Position numbers and translations under genes: made by a program. 29,058 nt of DNA from contig JBJETB010000087.1 of NCBI GenBank assembly GCA_051883095.1, positions 1 through 29,058 on the forward strand. The letters are read 5' to 3'. Of this stretch, positions 7,263-15,595 are shown one piece after another; within the stretch, counting starts at the first letter, position 1, and every line of letters begins with the position of its first letter. The stretch is from SUG1106 sp051883095 (GTDB taxonomy: Bacteria; Bacillota; Clostridia; Peptostreptococcales; Anaerovoracaceae). The notes beneath the pieces were generated by a model, which was given only the letters and a program-made list of their open reading frames with translations, did no database searches and was not told where the DNA came from.

Positions 7263-8717
7263 TTATGCGCTCAGCGCCTCCAGGGCAGCCTGCCTTTCGG
7301 CTTCTCTTTCGTGAAGCACTTTCTGGTACTCCTCCTCTGTCATCTTTTCCATGGAAATGCCGGTGAAGCCATAAATTATGGAAACGATTGGATTACACCA
7401 GTTCAGGATTGCATAAGGGCCGTAGCCGTGTGCTCCCCACTGGTCCACACCCAGGAAAGATTTCATGGTGGCACCGCAGGTATTCCAAGGGAAGAACTGT
7501 GATGTTATGGTTCCCGCATCCTCCAGACATCTGGAAAGATTCTTAGGCTTGAGTCTCATATCCTCGAAGGATTCTTTATACATTCTGCCCGGAAGTATGA
7601 TAGCAAGGTACTGGTCGCAGCATACTGCGTTTACGAATATGCATGAGAAGATGGTCATGAATACGAGACCGCCTCTGGTACCTCTTGCCAGCTTGAGGAG
7701 CACTCCCGCAAAAGTAGCCATGATACCTGTGCAGTCAACAATTCCGCCGAATACCATAGCACACATGATAAGTGAAATGGTCCACATCATACTCTGCATA
7801 CCGCCTCCGGAAAGCAGCTCTACCAGGTCAGGATTTGCATTGGAAGATTCAAATCCGTAGTTCAGCGTGAGCATCCATGCCTTCGGTTCTACGATTCCCT
7901 GAATTGCCATGCATACCACACCTAAAAGCACACCGCCTATAAGTGACGGCAGGGCAGGCAGCTTGAGGGCAACGCAGGCGATTACGAATACAGGCGGCAG
8001 CAGATAGAATACGCTTACGGCGAATTCCGATTTAATGTCGGCCATAAGTGCTGTTACATAAGACATATCAGCGTCTCCACCTGCTTTGAGACCGAGAATA
8101 AGGTAAACTGTCAGCGCAATTAAAAGTGACGGTCCTGTGGTCCAGCACATATGTCTGATGTGGTCAAACAGAGTTGAACCTGCAACAGCAGGAGCCAGAT
8201 TAGTTGTGTCGGACAGCGGTGACATCTTGTCGCCGAAGTATGCTCCCGATACGATAGCACCTGCAGTCATGGCAGGGTCAATTCCAAGGCCCATACCTAC
8301 TCCAATGAGAGCTACGCCGATAGTTCCCGCAGTTCCCCATGAGGTTCCTGTGGCCAGGGAAACTATGCAGCAGAGCAGACATCCTGCAAACAGGAAAATA
8401 GTAGGGTTAAGTACCATAAGTCCGTAATAGATAAGCGATGGAATTACACCGCCAGGTATCCAGGAACCGATAAGCAGACCTACCATCATAAGTATAAGCA
8501 TAGCCTGCATTGATCTGCTTATGGCCATGATTATGCCCTGCTCCAGGTAATTCCACTTCCAGCCGTTAGCTACAGCTATAACAGCTGCAACTATAGCTGC
8601 GCATATCAGCGCCAGGTGACCTTCTCCGTCCTGGCAGATTACGATTTCCCACATCAGAAACGCCAGCATTGCCAATATAACTATAAGGCACTGCCACATT
8701 GGTATCTTTTTACCCAT
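7263..8717 (-). CDS. nhaC: NhaC-family Na+/H+ antiporter
   Basis: Integral membrane antiporter of 484 aa with about 11-12 hydrophobic segments. Family core visible: TGTSWGTAGTIGVALIGVG and the following GAYFGDKMSPLSDTTNLAPA (about residues 160-180), where Asp and polar residues line the ion path. NhaC members exchange Na+ for H+; some relatives (MleN type) exchange malate and lactate along with cations, so the exact substrate is open. The cytosolic C-terminal tail is charged and helical (EEYQKVLHEREAERQAALEA). The start is supported by GGAGG 7 nt upstream of ATG 8717. Single-gene unit with its own likely promoter and a downstream hairpin. Confidence 0.9.
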   Translation of the reverse strand: MGKKIPMWQCLIVILAMLAFLMWEIVICQDGEGHLALICAAIVAAVIAVANGWKWNYLEQGIIMAISRSMQAMLILMMVGLLIGSWIPGGVIPSLIYYGLMVLNPTIFLFAGCLLCCIVSLATGTSWGTAGTIGVALIGVGMGLGIDPAMTAGAIVSGAYFGDKMSPLSDTTNLAPAVAGSTLFDHIRHMCWTTGPSLLIALTVYLILGLKAGGDADMSYVTALMADIKSEFAVSVFYLLPPVFVIACVALKLPALPSLIGGVLLGVVCMAIQGIVEPKAWMLTLNYGFESSNANPDLVELLSGGGMQSMMWTISLIMCAMVFGGIVDCTGIMATFAGVLLKLARGTRGGLVFMTIFSCIFVNAVCCDQYLAIILPGRMYKESFEDMRLKPKNLSRCLEDAGTITSQFFPWNTCGATMKSFLGVDQWGAHGYGPYAILNWCNPIVSIIYGFTGISMEKMTEEEYQKVLHEREAERQAALEALSA

Positions 8718-8758
8718 AATAAAACCTCCTTTTTAAAAATGTTATAATTTCCAACCTC

Positions 8759-8788
8759 ATTATCTATTATGGACAAATCGTTTTTCAA
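8759..8788 (-). promoter_or_regulatory. Possible nhaC promoter
   Basis: Minus strand: TTGAAA (8783-8788), 18-bp spacer, GATAAT (8759-8764), about 42 bp before the nhaC start. Consensus match is fair. Confidence 0.45.
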
Positions 8789-8824
8789 CGGAACTAAAGT
8801 TGCAAAAGTGTAAACTTTGCTACT

Positions 8825-8853
8825 AAAAAAGGAGGGTCATCATTGACCCACCT
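8825..8853 (-). terminator. Terminator of the rph-rdgB-yihY operon
   Basis: Minus strand: stem AGG-T-GGGTCA / TGACCC-T-CCT with one mismatch and a 4-nt loop, directly after the TAA of the CmpB-like gene, followed by six T residues. Confidence 0.88.
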
Positions 8854-9624
8854 TTATAACTGCTTCTTAATCTTATCGCGTATTTCGTTTATCGTATCAG
8901 GCCTGAAAGCCTCCTGCAGTTCCAGATATCTTTGCAGGTGTTCCTTCAGCTGCTCTCCTGAAGCAAACCTGAGGAACCAGTGAAGTTTTTCCTTGTTTTC
9001 CTCGGAACGCTGACGAATCTGCTGACGCAGCTCCTCGTAACGAACAAGAATATCGTTTTCTTTGGCGAAGGCACGTACCTTTGTGACAATTCCCAGAGAA
9101 TATACAACGTCAACGGCAAATACGCCGAAGAACAGACCCACCACAAAAGAGAAGGCCAGATTGTTGCTGAACCACTGAAGAGCGCTAAGAATATGCGGAT
9201 GAATAAGGAAATAGTAAATCGCTCCCAGAAGCGCCCAGTAAATCGAAAACTTCAGGCATATTATACCCTGAAAGTTAAACTTTTCGTTGCTGTAATCCCA
9301 GAGCTTGACCTTCATTCCTTTGATGAAAATAACACCTGCTATATATTCAAACAATGTCATTACCAGAGCCATGACTATGAAAAGCAGTATTTTGCTGCCT
9401 GCCGTAACCTGACTGATAAGTGATGTGTTTTCCAGATTAGCAAGCAGATACAGGGCGCAGAGCCCGAATCCGTAAAGCGGCAGATAAGGTCCTACGAGGA
9501 ACCCCGGATTAATCCAGCGCCGGCTTACATTGGCGGGGCTGAACCGCCTGTAAAGCACCTCCAGCCCCCAGCCCAGGAAGCAGCCGATAAAGAATAAGAA
9601 CGCCAGAATGAGAAATTTATTCAT
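8854..9624 (-). CDS. CmpB-like putative ABC-transporter permease (PF06541 type)
   Basis: A 256-aa membrane protein with about five to six hydrophobic helices in the first 180 residues (opening NKFLILAFLFFIGCFLGWG) and a charged, helical cytosolic tail (about 185-256) rich in Glu, Lys and Gln, likely a coiled coil. The conserved pattern GCFLGWGLEVLYRR ... NPGFLVGPYLPLYGFG matches the family named putative ABC transporter type IV / CmpB. Transport by this family is not demonstrated to my knowledge and no ATPase gene is next to it, so the transporter label is weak. It overlaps the end of the lipid kinase gene by 8 bp and is the last gene of the operon. Confidence 0.75.
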   Translation of the reverse strand: MNKFLILAFLFFIGCFLGWGLEVLYRRFSPANVSRRWINPGFLVGPYLPLYGFGLCALYLLANLENTSLISQVTAGSKILLFIVMALVMTLFEYIAGVIFIKGMKVKLWDYSNEKFNFQGIICLKFSIYWALLGAIYYFLIHPHILSALQWFSNNLAFSFVVGLFFGVFAVDVVYSLGIVTKVRAFAKENDILVRYEELRQQIRQRSEENKEKLHWFLRFASGEQLKEHLQRYLELQEAFRPDTINEIRDKIKKQL

Positions 9625-10537
9625 GCTTTCTTCCTCCTCTGTTTCTGCGTCCTGCCATCATAAGTTCGATAGCGTGGTGGAGATTTTTTATCTCTATTTC
9701 CTCACAGCCCTCCTGGTATTCACCGTCAAGGGACCATGATGTATCCTTGTCTGCATGTATCTTAAATTCACTTCCATTTATAAAAACCAGCTTGTTTGAT
9801 TCATAATTCTGTGAATTGAGCATATAAACGATTTCGGCCAGGTCTATAAGGTCATTAGGCGCCTTTACCAGCAGCAGCTCGAATCTGCCGTCGCTCATAT
9901 CCACCAGTTTCGGGTTAAGTGTGAGTATTCCCGCCAGAGATGTGGAATTGCTTACTGCGCCGAAAATATAATCGTCCTCGTAAATCTGTCCGTCGGCTTC
10001 AATTATCATGTGTTCCTTACGGATTGACGCTATGCTGTTTATCCCCTCAAGTATGTATGCCAGATGACCCAGCGCGTTTTTTACATTCTGAGGAGTGGCA
10101 TAGGACGCTTTTGTGAAAGCTCCGAAGGATGCGACATAGGAAAAGTTTCTGCCGTTAAAGCTTCCCACGTCGAAGGACACCGGCTCACCGTTGACTATAT
10201 CTCTGGCTGCCGACAGTATATTTTTAGGAATGTCGAGACTGCTGGCAAAATCATTGGTGCTTCCCGCAGGTATATATCCTATAGGCACTCTTCTGCCGCT
10301 TTCGATTACACCTGAAACCACTTCATTGAAGGTTCCGTCTCCTCCTATAGCAGTAATGAGATCAACCTTGTGTGCATATTCCCTTGCATAGATAGTTCCG
10401 TCTCCTCTTTTGGTCGTCGTCAGAACCGTACAGACATAATCTGCTGTTGTAAAAATATCCACAATATCTGTAAGATATTTGTTGGCCCTTTTGGTTCCCG
10501 AACACGGGTTAATAATTATAAGCGCATTTTTTGACAT
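9617..10537 (-). CDS. Diacylglycerol kinase family lipid kinase (DagK/YegS-like)
   Basis: Soluble lipid kinase of 306 aa that phosphorylates diacylglycerol or a related lipid with ATP at the membrane. The catalytic-domain signature is clear: IIINPCSGTKRA near residue 8-19, GGDGTFNEVV (about 67-76) and IPAGSTNDFA (about 93-102). The C-terminal beta-sandwich carries SDGRFELLLVK and the closing SWSLDGEYQEG motif. AAGGGGG lies upstream of the ATG. It sits between yihY (41-bp gap) and the CmpB-like gene (8-bp overlap), so all three envelope genes are co-expressed. Whether it is a true DagK (recycling diacylglycerol from lipoteichoic acid synthesis) or a YegS-type phosphatidylglycerol kinase cannot be decided here. 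Confidence 0.9.
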   Translation of the reverse strand: MSKNALIIINPCSGTKRANKYLTDIVDIFTTADYVCTVLTTTKRGDGTIYAREYAHKVDLITAIGGDGTFNEVVSGVIESGRRVPIGYIPAGSTNDFASSLDIPKNILSAARDIVNGEPVSFDVGSFNGRNFSYVASFGAFTKASYATPQNVKNALGHLAYILEGINSIASIRKEHMIIEADGQIYEDDYIFGAVSNSTSLAGILTLNPKLVDMSDGRFELLLVKAPNDLIDLAEIVYMLNSQNYESNKLVFINGSEFKIHADKDTSWSLDGEYQEGCEEIEIKNLHHAIELMMAGRRNRGGRKHE

Positions 10538-10578
10538 TTAATTTCCCCCTTTGTCATGTATTATGCTGCATTGACTTG

Positions 10579-11457
10579 CTATAAAATGTTAAGCGGCTTT
10601 CTTCTCGCCATTGCCTCTTCGGCTATAGGCTTCTGATTTACAGGCCTTGTAGCCCACCATACTCTGTTCAGGGTTATTCCAAGGCATATTACCCATGACA
10701 GAAACCAGAACCACATGAGCAGAGCGACTATGTTGGAAAAAGAGCCGTACAGTATATTGTGATTGATGCTCTTCGATGAGTAAATATTGTAAACGAAGGT
10801 TACAATCAAAAATCCCAGTGACGAGAATATGCTTCCCGGAAGGATATCTTTAAAAGGAACTTTCTTTGAAGGAAGAACATAATAGTTATACGAAATCATG
10901 AAGAAGTACAAAGCTGCCGCCAGAGGCCATCTTAAAGTCAGCCATGCCGCATCGGCAATTTTCCCTCCGGCAACCATTCCGAATACCAGTTTAAGAATCA
11001 CCGGTCCGTAAACCAGCACCACCAGTGAAAATACGATGGTAAAGAGAGTGATTATAATGGTCTTTATAGCTCTCAATCTGTCCTTTACATAGCCCTGTCC
11101 CGTACTTTTTCCGTCTGTAATAGTATAGTTGGTTACACGTATAAGTGCAAACTGCACTCTTGATGCAGCCCATAGAGCTGTCACTGCCAGAAACACGCTG
11201 TTAGCTCCCGAAGGTCTGTACGTCAGCATTTCATCCAGAGCTCCCATGCCTTCTCCGGTAACATTAATATTCGCCCATTCCTGAATGCTGTCCAAAGAAA
11301 GAGAAAAAAGGCCCATAAGCTGAGACAGCAGAATTATGGTAGGCAATATGGAAAGGAACAGGAAAAATGCCAGCTGCGCCGCCACGCCCTGGTAATACGG
11401 ATCCTGAAACTGAGCTATTCCAAGCACTATCATCTTTTTTATTCTTTCTTTATTCAT
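10579..11457 (-). CDS. yihY: YihY/BrkB-family membrane protein
   Basis: 292-aa protein with about six membrane helices. N-terminal AQFQDPYYQGVAAQLAFFLFLS and the central ALWAASRVQFALIRVTNYTI fit the YihY/UPF0761 (formerly tRNA-processing ribonuclease BN) family. Family members are inner-membrane proteins of unsettled function; the old RNase BN label is known to be wrong. Start: GGAGGGG about 12 nt before ATG 11457. It lies 25 bp after rdgB and 41 bp before the lipid kinase gene, so it is the first of three envelope genes attached to an rph-rdgB pair. The position suggests a role in envelope homeostasis, which is inference only. Confidence 0.88.
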   Translation of the reverse strand: MNKERIKKMIVLGIAQFQDPYYQGVAAQLAFFLFLSILPTIILLSQLMGLFSLSLDSIQEWANINVTGEGMGALDEMLTYRPSGANSVFLAVTALWAASRVQFALIRVTNYTITDGKSTGQGYVKDRLRAIKTIIITLFTIVFSLVVLVYGPVILKLVFGMVAGGKIADAAWLTLRWPLAAALYFFMISYNYYVLPSKKVPFKDILPGSIFSSLGFLIVTFVYNIYSSKSINHNILYGSFSNIVALLMWFWFLSWVICLGITLNRVWWATRPVNQKPIAEEAMARRKPLNIL

Positions 11458-11482
11458 TGAGTGAACTTCCCCTCCCGGTATT

Positions 11483-12085
11483 TTACTGCTTTCTTTCGCT
11501 TAGAAGCCTTTCCAGTTCGACCAGGGCAACAGCCCTATGGCTGATAGCATTCTTTTCATCTGCTGTAAGCTGGGCAAAAGTCTTTTCATATCCATCAGGC
11601 ACGAAAAGCGGATCGTATCCGAAGCCGCCGTCTCCGGCAGGTGCTGCCAGAATTCTGCCCGGGCATTCTCCTCTTGCTGTGAGAACGGTTCCGTCAGGAT
11701 AAACCATAGTAATGACAGAAACAAACTTTGCCGTCCTCTCATCAGCCGGCACTCCCTCCAGGAGTTTAAGAAGTTTTTCGTTGTTTTTTGTATCATTGCC
11801 GTCCTCTCCGGCAAATCTGGCAGAATACACACCGGGGGCTCCGTTCAGATAATCAACCATCAGACCGGAATCATCAGCCAGAGTAATCCGTCCGCAAAGT
11901 TTCATTATCTCGGCAGCCTTCTTAAAAGAATTCTCCTCAAAGGTCTGTCCATCCTCCTCAATTTCCACCGGAGGAACTCCAGCCTCGTCTCTCGAGATTA
12001 TCCGCATTCCGAATTTTTTTGTAATGGCTTCTATTTCTTCTATCTTATGTCTGTTGCGCGAAGCAGCGACTATAATCTTATCCAT
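11483..12085 (-). CDS. rdgB: XTP/dITP diphosphatase (RdgB/HAM1 family)
   Basis: House-cleaning pyrophosphatase hydrolysing ITP, dITP and XTP so that deaminated purines are not built into nucleic acids. Family landmarks: ASRNRHKIEEI near residue 8-18 (usual SxNxxKxxE), TFEENSFKKA, the metal site LADDSGLMVDYLNGAPGVYSARFAG, GDGGFGYDPLFVP, and KNAISHRAVA near the C terminus. The frame is open to 12151, but ATG 12085 is the start: GGAG lies about 9 nt upstream and the product, MDKIIVAASRNRHK, matches the family. Length 200 aa is normal. It overlaps rph by 8 bp, a common pairing in Bacillota. Confidence 0.96.
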   Translation of the reverse strand: MDKIIVAASRNRHKIEEIEAITKKFGMRIISRDEAGVPPVEIEEDGQTFEENSFKKAAEIMKLCGRITLADDSGLMVDYLNGAPGVYSARFAGEDGNDTKNNEKLLKLLEGVPADERTAKFVSVITMVYPDGTVLTARGECPGRILAAPAGDGGFGYDPLFVPDGYEKTFAQLTADEKNAISHRAVALVELERLLSERKQ

Positions 12086-12794
12086 TAATAATCTCCTTCT
12101 GTATTTCGTGAAGCTTCCTGCAGCCTCCATCGGCCAGGGCAAGAAGTTCATTCAGCTCAGCAGGTGTAAAAGGCCTTTCTTCACCGGTTCCCTGGATTTC
12201 TATATATTCATCTCTGTCTGTCATTACCACATTCATATCTATTTCTGCGCGGGAATCCTCCTCATAGCAGAGGTCGAGCACCGGCTGGTTTTCCACGATT
12301 CCAACACTTACTGCAGAAACACATCCTGTAACGGGAATTTCTTCAATTACTCCATCTTCTTTAAGTTTCTTCATGGCCAGAACCATAGCAACAAATGATC
12401 CTGTAATGGATGCTGTTCTGGTGCCTCCATCAGCCTGAATAACATCACAGTCTATCCATATGGTGCGTTCCCCCAACTTCTCCATATCTACTACAGAGCG
12501 CAGAGAACGTCCGATAAGTCTCTGTATCTCGACACTCCGGCCATCGGTCTTGCCGCCACGGTCCCTTTTTTTCCTTGTAGCGGTAGAACCCGGAAGCATA
12601 GAATATTCGGCTGTCACCCATCCTTTACCGGTACCCGCAAGATGACGTGCTGTTGTATCCTCTACACACGCTGTGCAGATTACTTTTGTATTGCCCATTT
12701 CTATAAGCACAGAACCATGCGGACTCATCAGATAATCCCTGGTTATTCTTACCGGTCGAAGCTCAAAATGCTGCCTTCCGTCAATTCTATCCAT
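12078..12794 (-). CDS. rph: Ribonuclease PH
   Basis: Phosphorolytic 3'-5' exoribonuclease that trims tRNA 3' ends; forms a hexamer in the cytoplasm. The 238-aa protein is full length and contains the family blocks RPVRITRDYLMSPHGSVLIE, VTAEYSMLPGSTATRKKRD, the phosphate-binding arginine region GRSVEIQRLIGRSLR, DCDVIQADGGTRTASITGS and DLCYEEDSRAEIDMNVV. AGAGGA precedes ATG 12794, and a near-consensus promoter lies 38 bp upstream. First gene of the rph-rdgB-yihY-lipid kinase-cmpB transcript. Confidence 0.97.
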   Translation of the reverse strand: MDRIDGRQHFELRPVRITRDYLMSPHGSVLIEMGNTKVICTACVEDTTARHLAGTGKGWVTAEYSMLPGSTATRKKRDRGGKTDGRSVEIQRLIGRSLRSVVDMEKLGERTIWIDCDVIQADGGTRTASITGSFVAMVLAMKKLKEDGVIEEIPVTGCVSAVSVGIVENQPVLDLCYEEDSRAEIDMNVVMTDRDEYIEIQGTGEERPFTPAELNELLALADGGCRKLHEIQKEIING

Positions 12795-12831
12795 ATATTA
12801 TTTCCTCTTTTCCATTTTTGTATATCATATC

Positions 12832-12861
12832 ATTTTACCTTAAATTGCATTATGATGTCAA
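12832..12861 (-). promoter_or_regulatory. rph operon promoter
   Basis: Minus strand: TTGACA (12856-12861, full -35 consensus), 18-bp spacer, TAAAAT (12832-12837), 37 bp before the rph ATG. Confidence 0.8.
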
Positions 12862-12873
12862 GGAAAAGGAAAA

Positions 12874-12898
12874 CCTGACCACACATGATCAGGTCAGG
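12874..12898 (-). terminator. Terminator of the hybrid histidine kinase gene
   Basis: Minus strand: 7-bp stem CCTGACC / GGTCAGG (arms 12892-12898 and 12874-12880), followed by TTTTCCTTTTCC. The hairpin includes the stop codon of the kinase gene (12889-12891). Confidence 0.8.
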
Positions 12899-14796
12899 CT
12901 TTTACTATGTAATTCTTTTGACTCATTGCCTTCAACTATTCGTATAAGGTCAGAAACAAAGAAAGGTTTGCCTATGAAATCTGTGATTCCTGCATTTTTC
13001 GCTTCATCACCAATATCTTCGAAATCATAAGCAGAAAGGATCATAACCGGAGATTTCTCACCCATGCGTTCTTTAATCTTACCGGCCGCTTCAATTCCAT
13101 CCATGTCAGGCATTTTCCAATCCAGGACAATAACATGATATTCCTCATGTATTTCTTTCGCTGCATAAGCCATTCTTACAGCCTCTTTACCCCCTACTGC
13201 ACAGTCCACCTCAACTCCGGTCTCTGACATCAGGTCACGTACATCATGACATATTTCCTCCTGATCGTCGGCTATGAGCATACGCGTAATGCCGTGCTTC
13301 TCCCAGAATTCGCTGTCGATACCTGATTCCGCTGTCTGAAACTCCAGGTCAACAGTGAAGGTGCTTCCGCAATCCGGTGCACTTTTTACAGATATGGTTC
13401 CTCCCATAAGATCAACAATGTTTTTTGTTATGGCCATTCCAAGACCCGTTCCCGGGATACACCCCAGCTTCGCATTATTCTCTCTGGCAAACGGTTCAAA
13501 TATCCTGCTGAGGAACTCGGCACTCATGCCGCATCCATTGTCATCTACAATAAACCTGAGGTGCGCCCTGTCTCTCCGGTTCTTTTTCAATCCTTCTACT
13601 GTAAAAGTGACCGTTCCGCCCTCCTGCGTGTATTTTATTGCATTGGAAAGAAGATTAAGAATTACCTGATTTATTCTCAGTCTGTCACCAACAATGCCTT
13701 CCGGCAGGATGCCGCGGCTCCTTATCTCAAAGCAGAGTTTTTTCATCTTCACCTGAGGCATTAATATTGTATAAATCTCGCCTACAAATTCTGACAGGCT
13801 GAATTCAGTCAGATTGAGGCAGGTATTTCCGCTTTCTATTCTGCTCATATCCAGAACATCTTTGATAAGTCCAAGCAGATGCTTACCCGAATCAGCTATT
13901 TTTTTCGAATATTCCCTAACCTTGTCGGAATTATCTGCATATTTCTGCAGCAAAGTGGAAAACCCTACTATGGCATTTAGTGGAGTCCTGATATCATGGG
14001 ACATATTGGCAAGGAAATTGCTCTTTGCCTTGTTGGCGCTTCTGGCCACATCAAGGGCATTAGACAGAGTCTGATTCATACGTCTTTCCTTTGTACGGTC
14101 GGAAAGCATCGCTACGTATTTTTCTTCACCGTTTATCTCAGTATGATAAACGGTCGCAAGGAACCAGAGGTATTGGCCGCCCCTGTTGTGGATATATTCC
14201 CTCTCAAACTGCTTGTATTCTCCCAGGGCTATCTCCGGCAGCCTGTCAAGGATGCGAACCGTGTCGGGACCTGCAGCCAGCTCATCTAACAGACGAATAT
14301 CTTTACGAACCTCTTTCTCATCCAGGCCAAGAATTCTTTCTATGTTAGGGCTTACGTATCCCACCTGACAGTCATCTGCGTCTATCATGATGAATACCTC
14401 ATCCACATTGTTTGTCAGAATGCTGAAAAGCTCCTCTCTGTAAAGAATCTCCATGTCCTTTGCCGCCAGATTTTTTCGGCTCTCGCTGACAATAAAGAAA
14501 ATGAGAATTCCGAATATGAACACTGCCAGCGCTATAATGGCCAGTATAGTAATTACCTGAAGCCTGTTCATGCTTGCGTTTACCACATTGGTTTCTCTCT
14601 CCATGGGCATATCCTCTTCCATCAGTTCACAGAGCTGATTGCCGAGATTTATGAAACCTTTATTTCCATCATATGTTATGTATTTTCCGTCGCGTGAAAT
14701 CATAGAAGAGACAAACGTAAAATAGCCGGTTGCTGCGGCAAACACAGTAACAGCGGCTAAAACAATTATAATCAGTTTACACCTCTTCCTACACAC
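12889..14796 (-). CDS. Membrane hybrid sensor histidine kinase with C-terminal receiver
   Basis: 635-aa signalling protein. Order: two membrane helices (about 8-30 and 80-103) enclosing a short extracellular sensor loop of about 50 residues, a PAS domain (about 120-240; VFIMIDADDCQVGYVSPNIE), HisKA with phospho-acceptor His267 in NMSHDIRTPLNAI, HATPase (NAIKY N-box, DDNGCGM G1, PGTGLGMAI G2) and a receiver domain with phospho-acceptor Asp559 in VIVLDWKMPDMDG. There is no HPt domain or output domain, so an external phosphotransfer partner is expected. The frame is open to a TTG at 14859, but that TTG is the promoter -35 box. GTG 14796 is the real start: GGAGGGG lies 7 nt upstream. The gene is a single-gene unit and the ligand is unknown. 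Confidence 0.93.
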   Translation of the reverse strand: MCRKRCKLIIIVLAAVTVFAAATGYFTFVSSMISRDGKYITYDGNKGFINLGNQLCELMEEDMPMERETNVVNASMNRLQVITILAIIALAVFIFGILIFFIVSESRKNLAAKDMEILYREELFSILTNNVDEVFIMIDADDCQVGYVSPNIERILGLDEKEVRKDIRLLDELAAGPDTVRILDRLPEIALGEYKQFEREYIHNRGGQYLWFLATVYHTEINGEEKYVAMLSDRTKERRMNQTLSNALDVARSANKAKSNFLANMSHDIRTPLNAIVGFSTLLQKYADNSDKVREYSKKIADSGKHLLGLIKDVLDMSRIESGNTCLNLTEFSLSEFVGEIYTILMPQVKMKKLCFEIRSRGILPEGIVGDRLRINQVILNLLSNAIKYTQEGGTVTFTVEGLKKNRRDRAHLRFIVDDNGCGMSAEFLSRIFEPFARENNAKLGCIPGTGLGMAITKNIVDLMGGTISVKSAPDCGSTFTVDLEFQTAESGIDSEFWEKHGITRMLIADDQEEICHDVRDLMSETGVEVDCAVGGKEAVRMAYAAKEIHEEYHVIVLDWKMPDMDGIEAAGKIKERMGEKSPVMILSAYDFEDIGDEAKNAGITDFIGKPFFVSDLIRIVEGNESKELHSKSLT

Positions 14797-14830
14797 CGGT
14801 AATCCCCTCCGATTATCTTTGCTTAATAAA

Positions 14831-14859
14831 ATTATACTTGTTTCGACTTTGTTCGTCAA
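14831..14859 (-). promoter_or_regulatory. Promoter of the hybrid histidine kinase gene
   Basis: Minus strand: TTGACG (14854-14859), exactly 17 bp, TATAAT (14831-14836). The -10 ends 34 bp before GTG 14796. This settles the start codon, because a TTG start at 14859 would lie inside the promoter. Confidence 0.9.
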
Positions 14860-14920
14860 TGAGCAAAGAATAAGAAGAGTGTATATATATTATGGTTTTT
14901 CGTTAAAATTCTGCTAAATA

Positions 14921-15595
14921 CTAAATGCAGCAAATCATTGGAAGCCCCATGTAACCTCCTCCGCAGCAGAGATTCATTATCAGGCATGTTCCACATATCT
15001 GTCCGCAGTAATTGGTTCCTGACATAGACGGGTTTCCTCCGTACTGTGAACTTCTCTGCTGATATCTGGTTTCACCGCCCTGAAGCTGATGCAGCAGATT
15101 GGCATAGTAGAAGTTGTCAGGCTCAAAGGCACATGCGGTCCTTGCATGATCCAGTGCAATAGCGTTGTTTCCCACCTTGTAGTTGGCAAGAGCGCTGTAA
15201 TAGTACCACTGTCCGTTCCGGTCCTGAACCTGTTCAAGGACATTAAGTCCTTCGCGGTAGTATCCGTTCTGGATATAGTTTGCCGCTGAACGCATGTATT
15301 GTTCATCCTTGGTCTCGCCCTGCTGGCGCCCAGCTCTCTGGCCTCCGAATCCCTGGCCGCCGAAACCCCAGAAATCATCTCCGTAAGTCTGCTGAGCCTG
15401 GCTCTTTCCCTGCTTCTGGTCCATAATCATGTTATAGGCCTGCTGCACTTCTTTGAATTTTTCTTCGTATTCTTTCTGATTCGGATTCCCCACATTGGCA
15501 TCAGGATGATACTTTCTGCTGAGATTGCGGTATGCTTTTTTTATTTCTTCTTCCGAAGCGTTGTAACTTACTCCGAGAACCTTATATGGATCCAT
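14921..15595 (-). CDS. J-domain protein with cysteine-rich hydrophobic C terminus
   Basis: 224 aa. Residues 1-65 form a J-domain with the HPD motif (30-32) that stimulates DnaK ATPase. Then comes a Gly/Gln/Phe-rich linker (about 70-90; GFGGQGFGGQ), then helical TPR-like repeats (about 97-165; NYIQNGYYREGLNVLEQV, YYYSALANYKVGNNAIALDHA). The last 28 residues hold seven cysteines (197, 201, 204, 210, 211, 222, 223), interleaved with hydrophobic residues and ending in ICCI. Classical DnaJ zinc fingers are absent. Such a tail could bind metal, carry lipid or insert in a membrane; none is proven. The start shares one base with the stop of the DUF5685 gene (TAATG), so the two are coupled. No terminator is obvious downstream. 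Confidence 0.88.
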   Translation of the reverse strand: MDPYKVLGVSYNASEEEIKKAYRNLSRKYHPDANVGNPNQKEYEEKFKEVQQAYNMIMDQKQGKSQAQQTYGDDFWGFGGQGFGGQRAGRQQGETKDEQYMRSAANYIQNGYYREGLNVLEQVQDRNGQWYYYSALANYKVGNNAIALDHARTACAFEPDNFYYANLLHQLQGGETRYQQRSSQYGGNPSMSGTNYCGQICGTCLIMNLCCGGGYMGLPMICCI

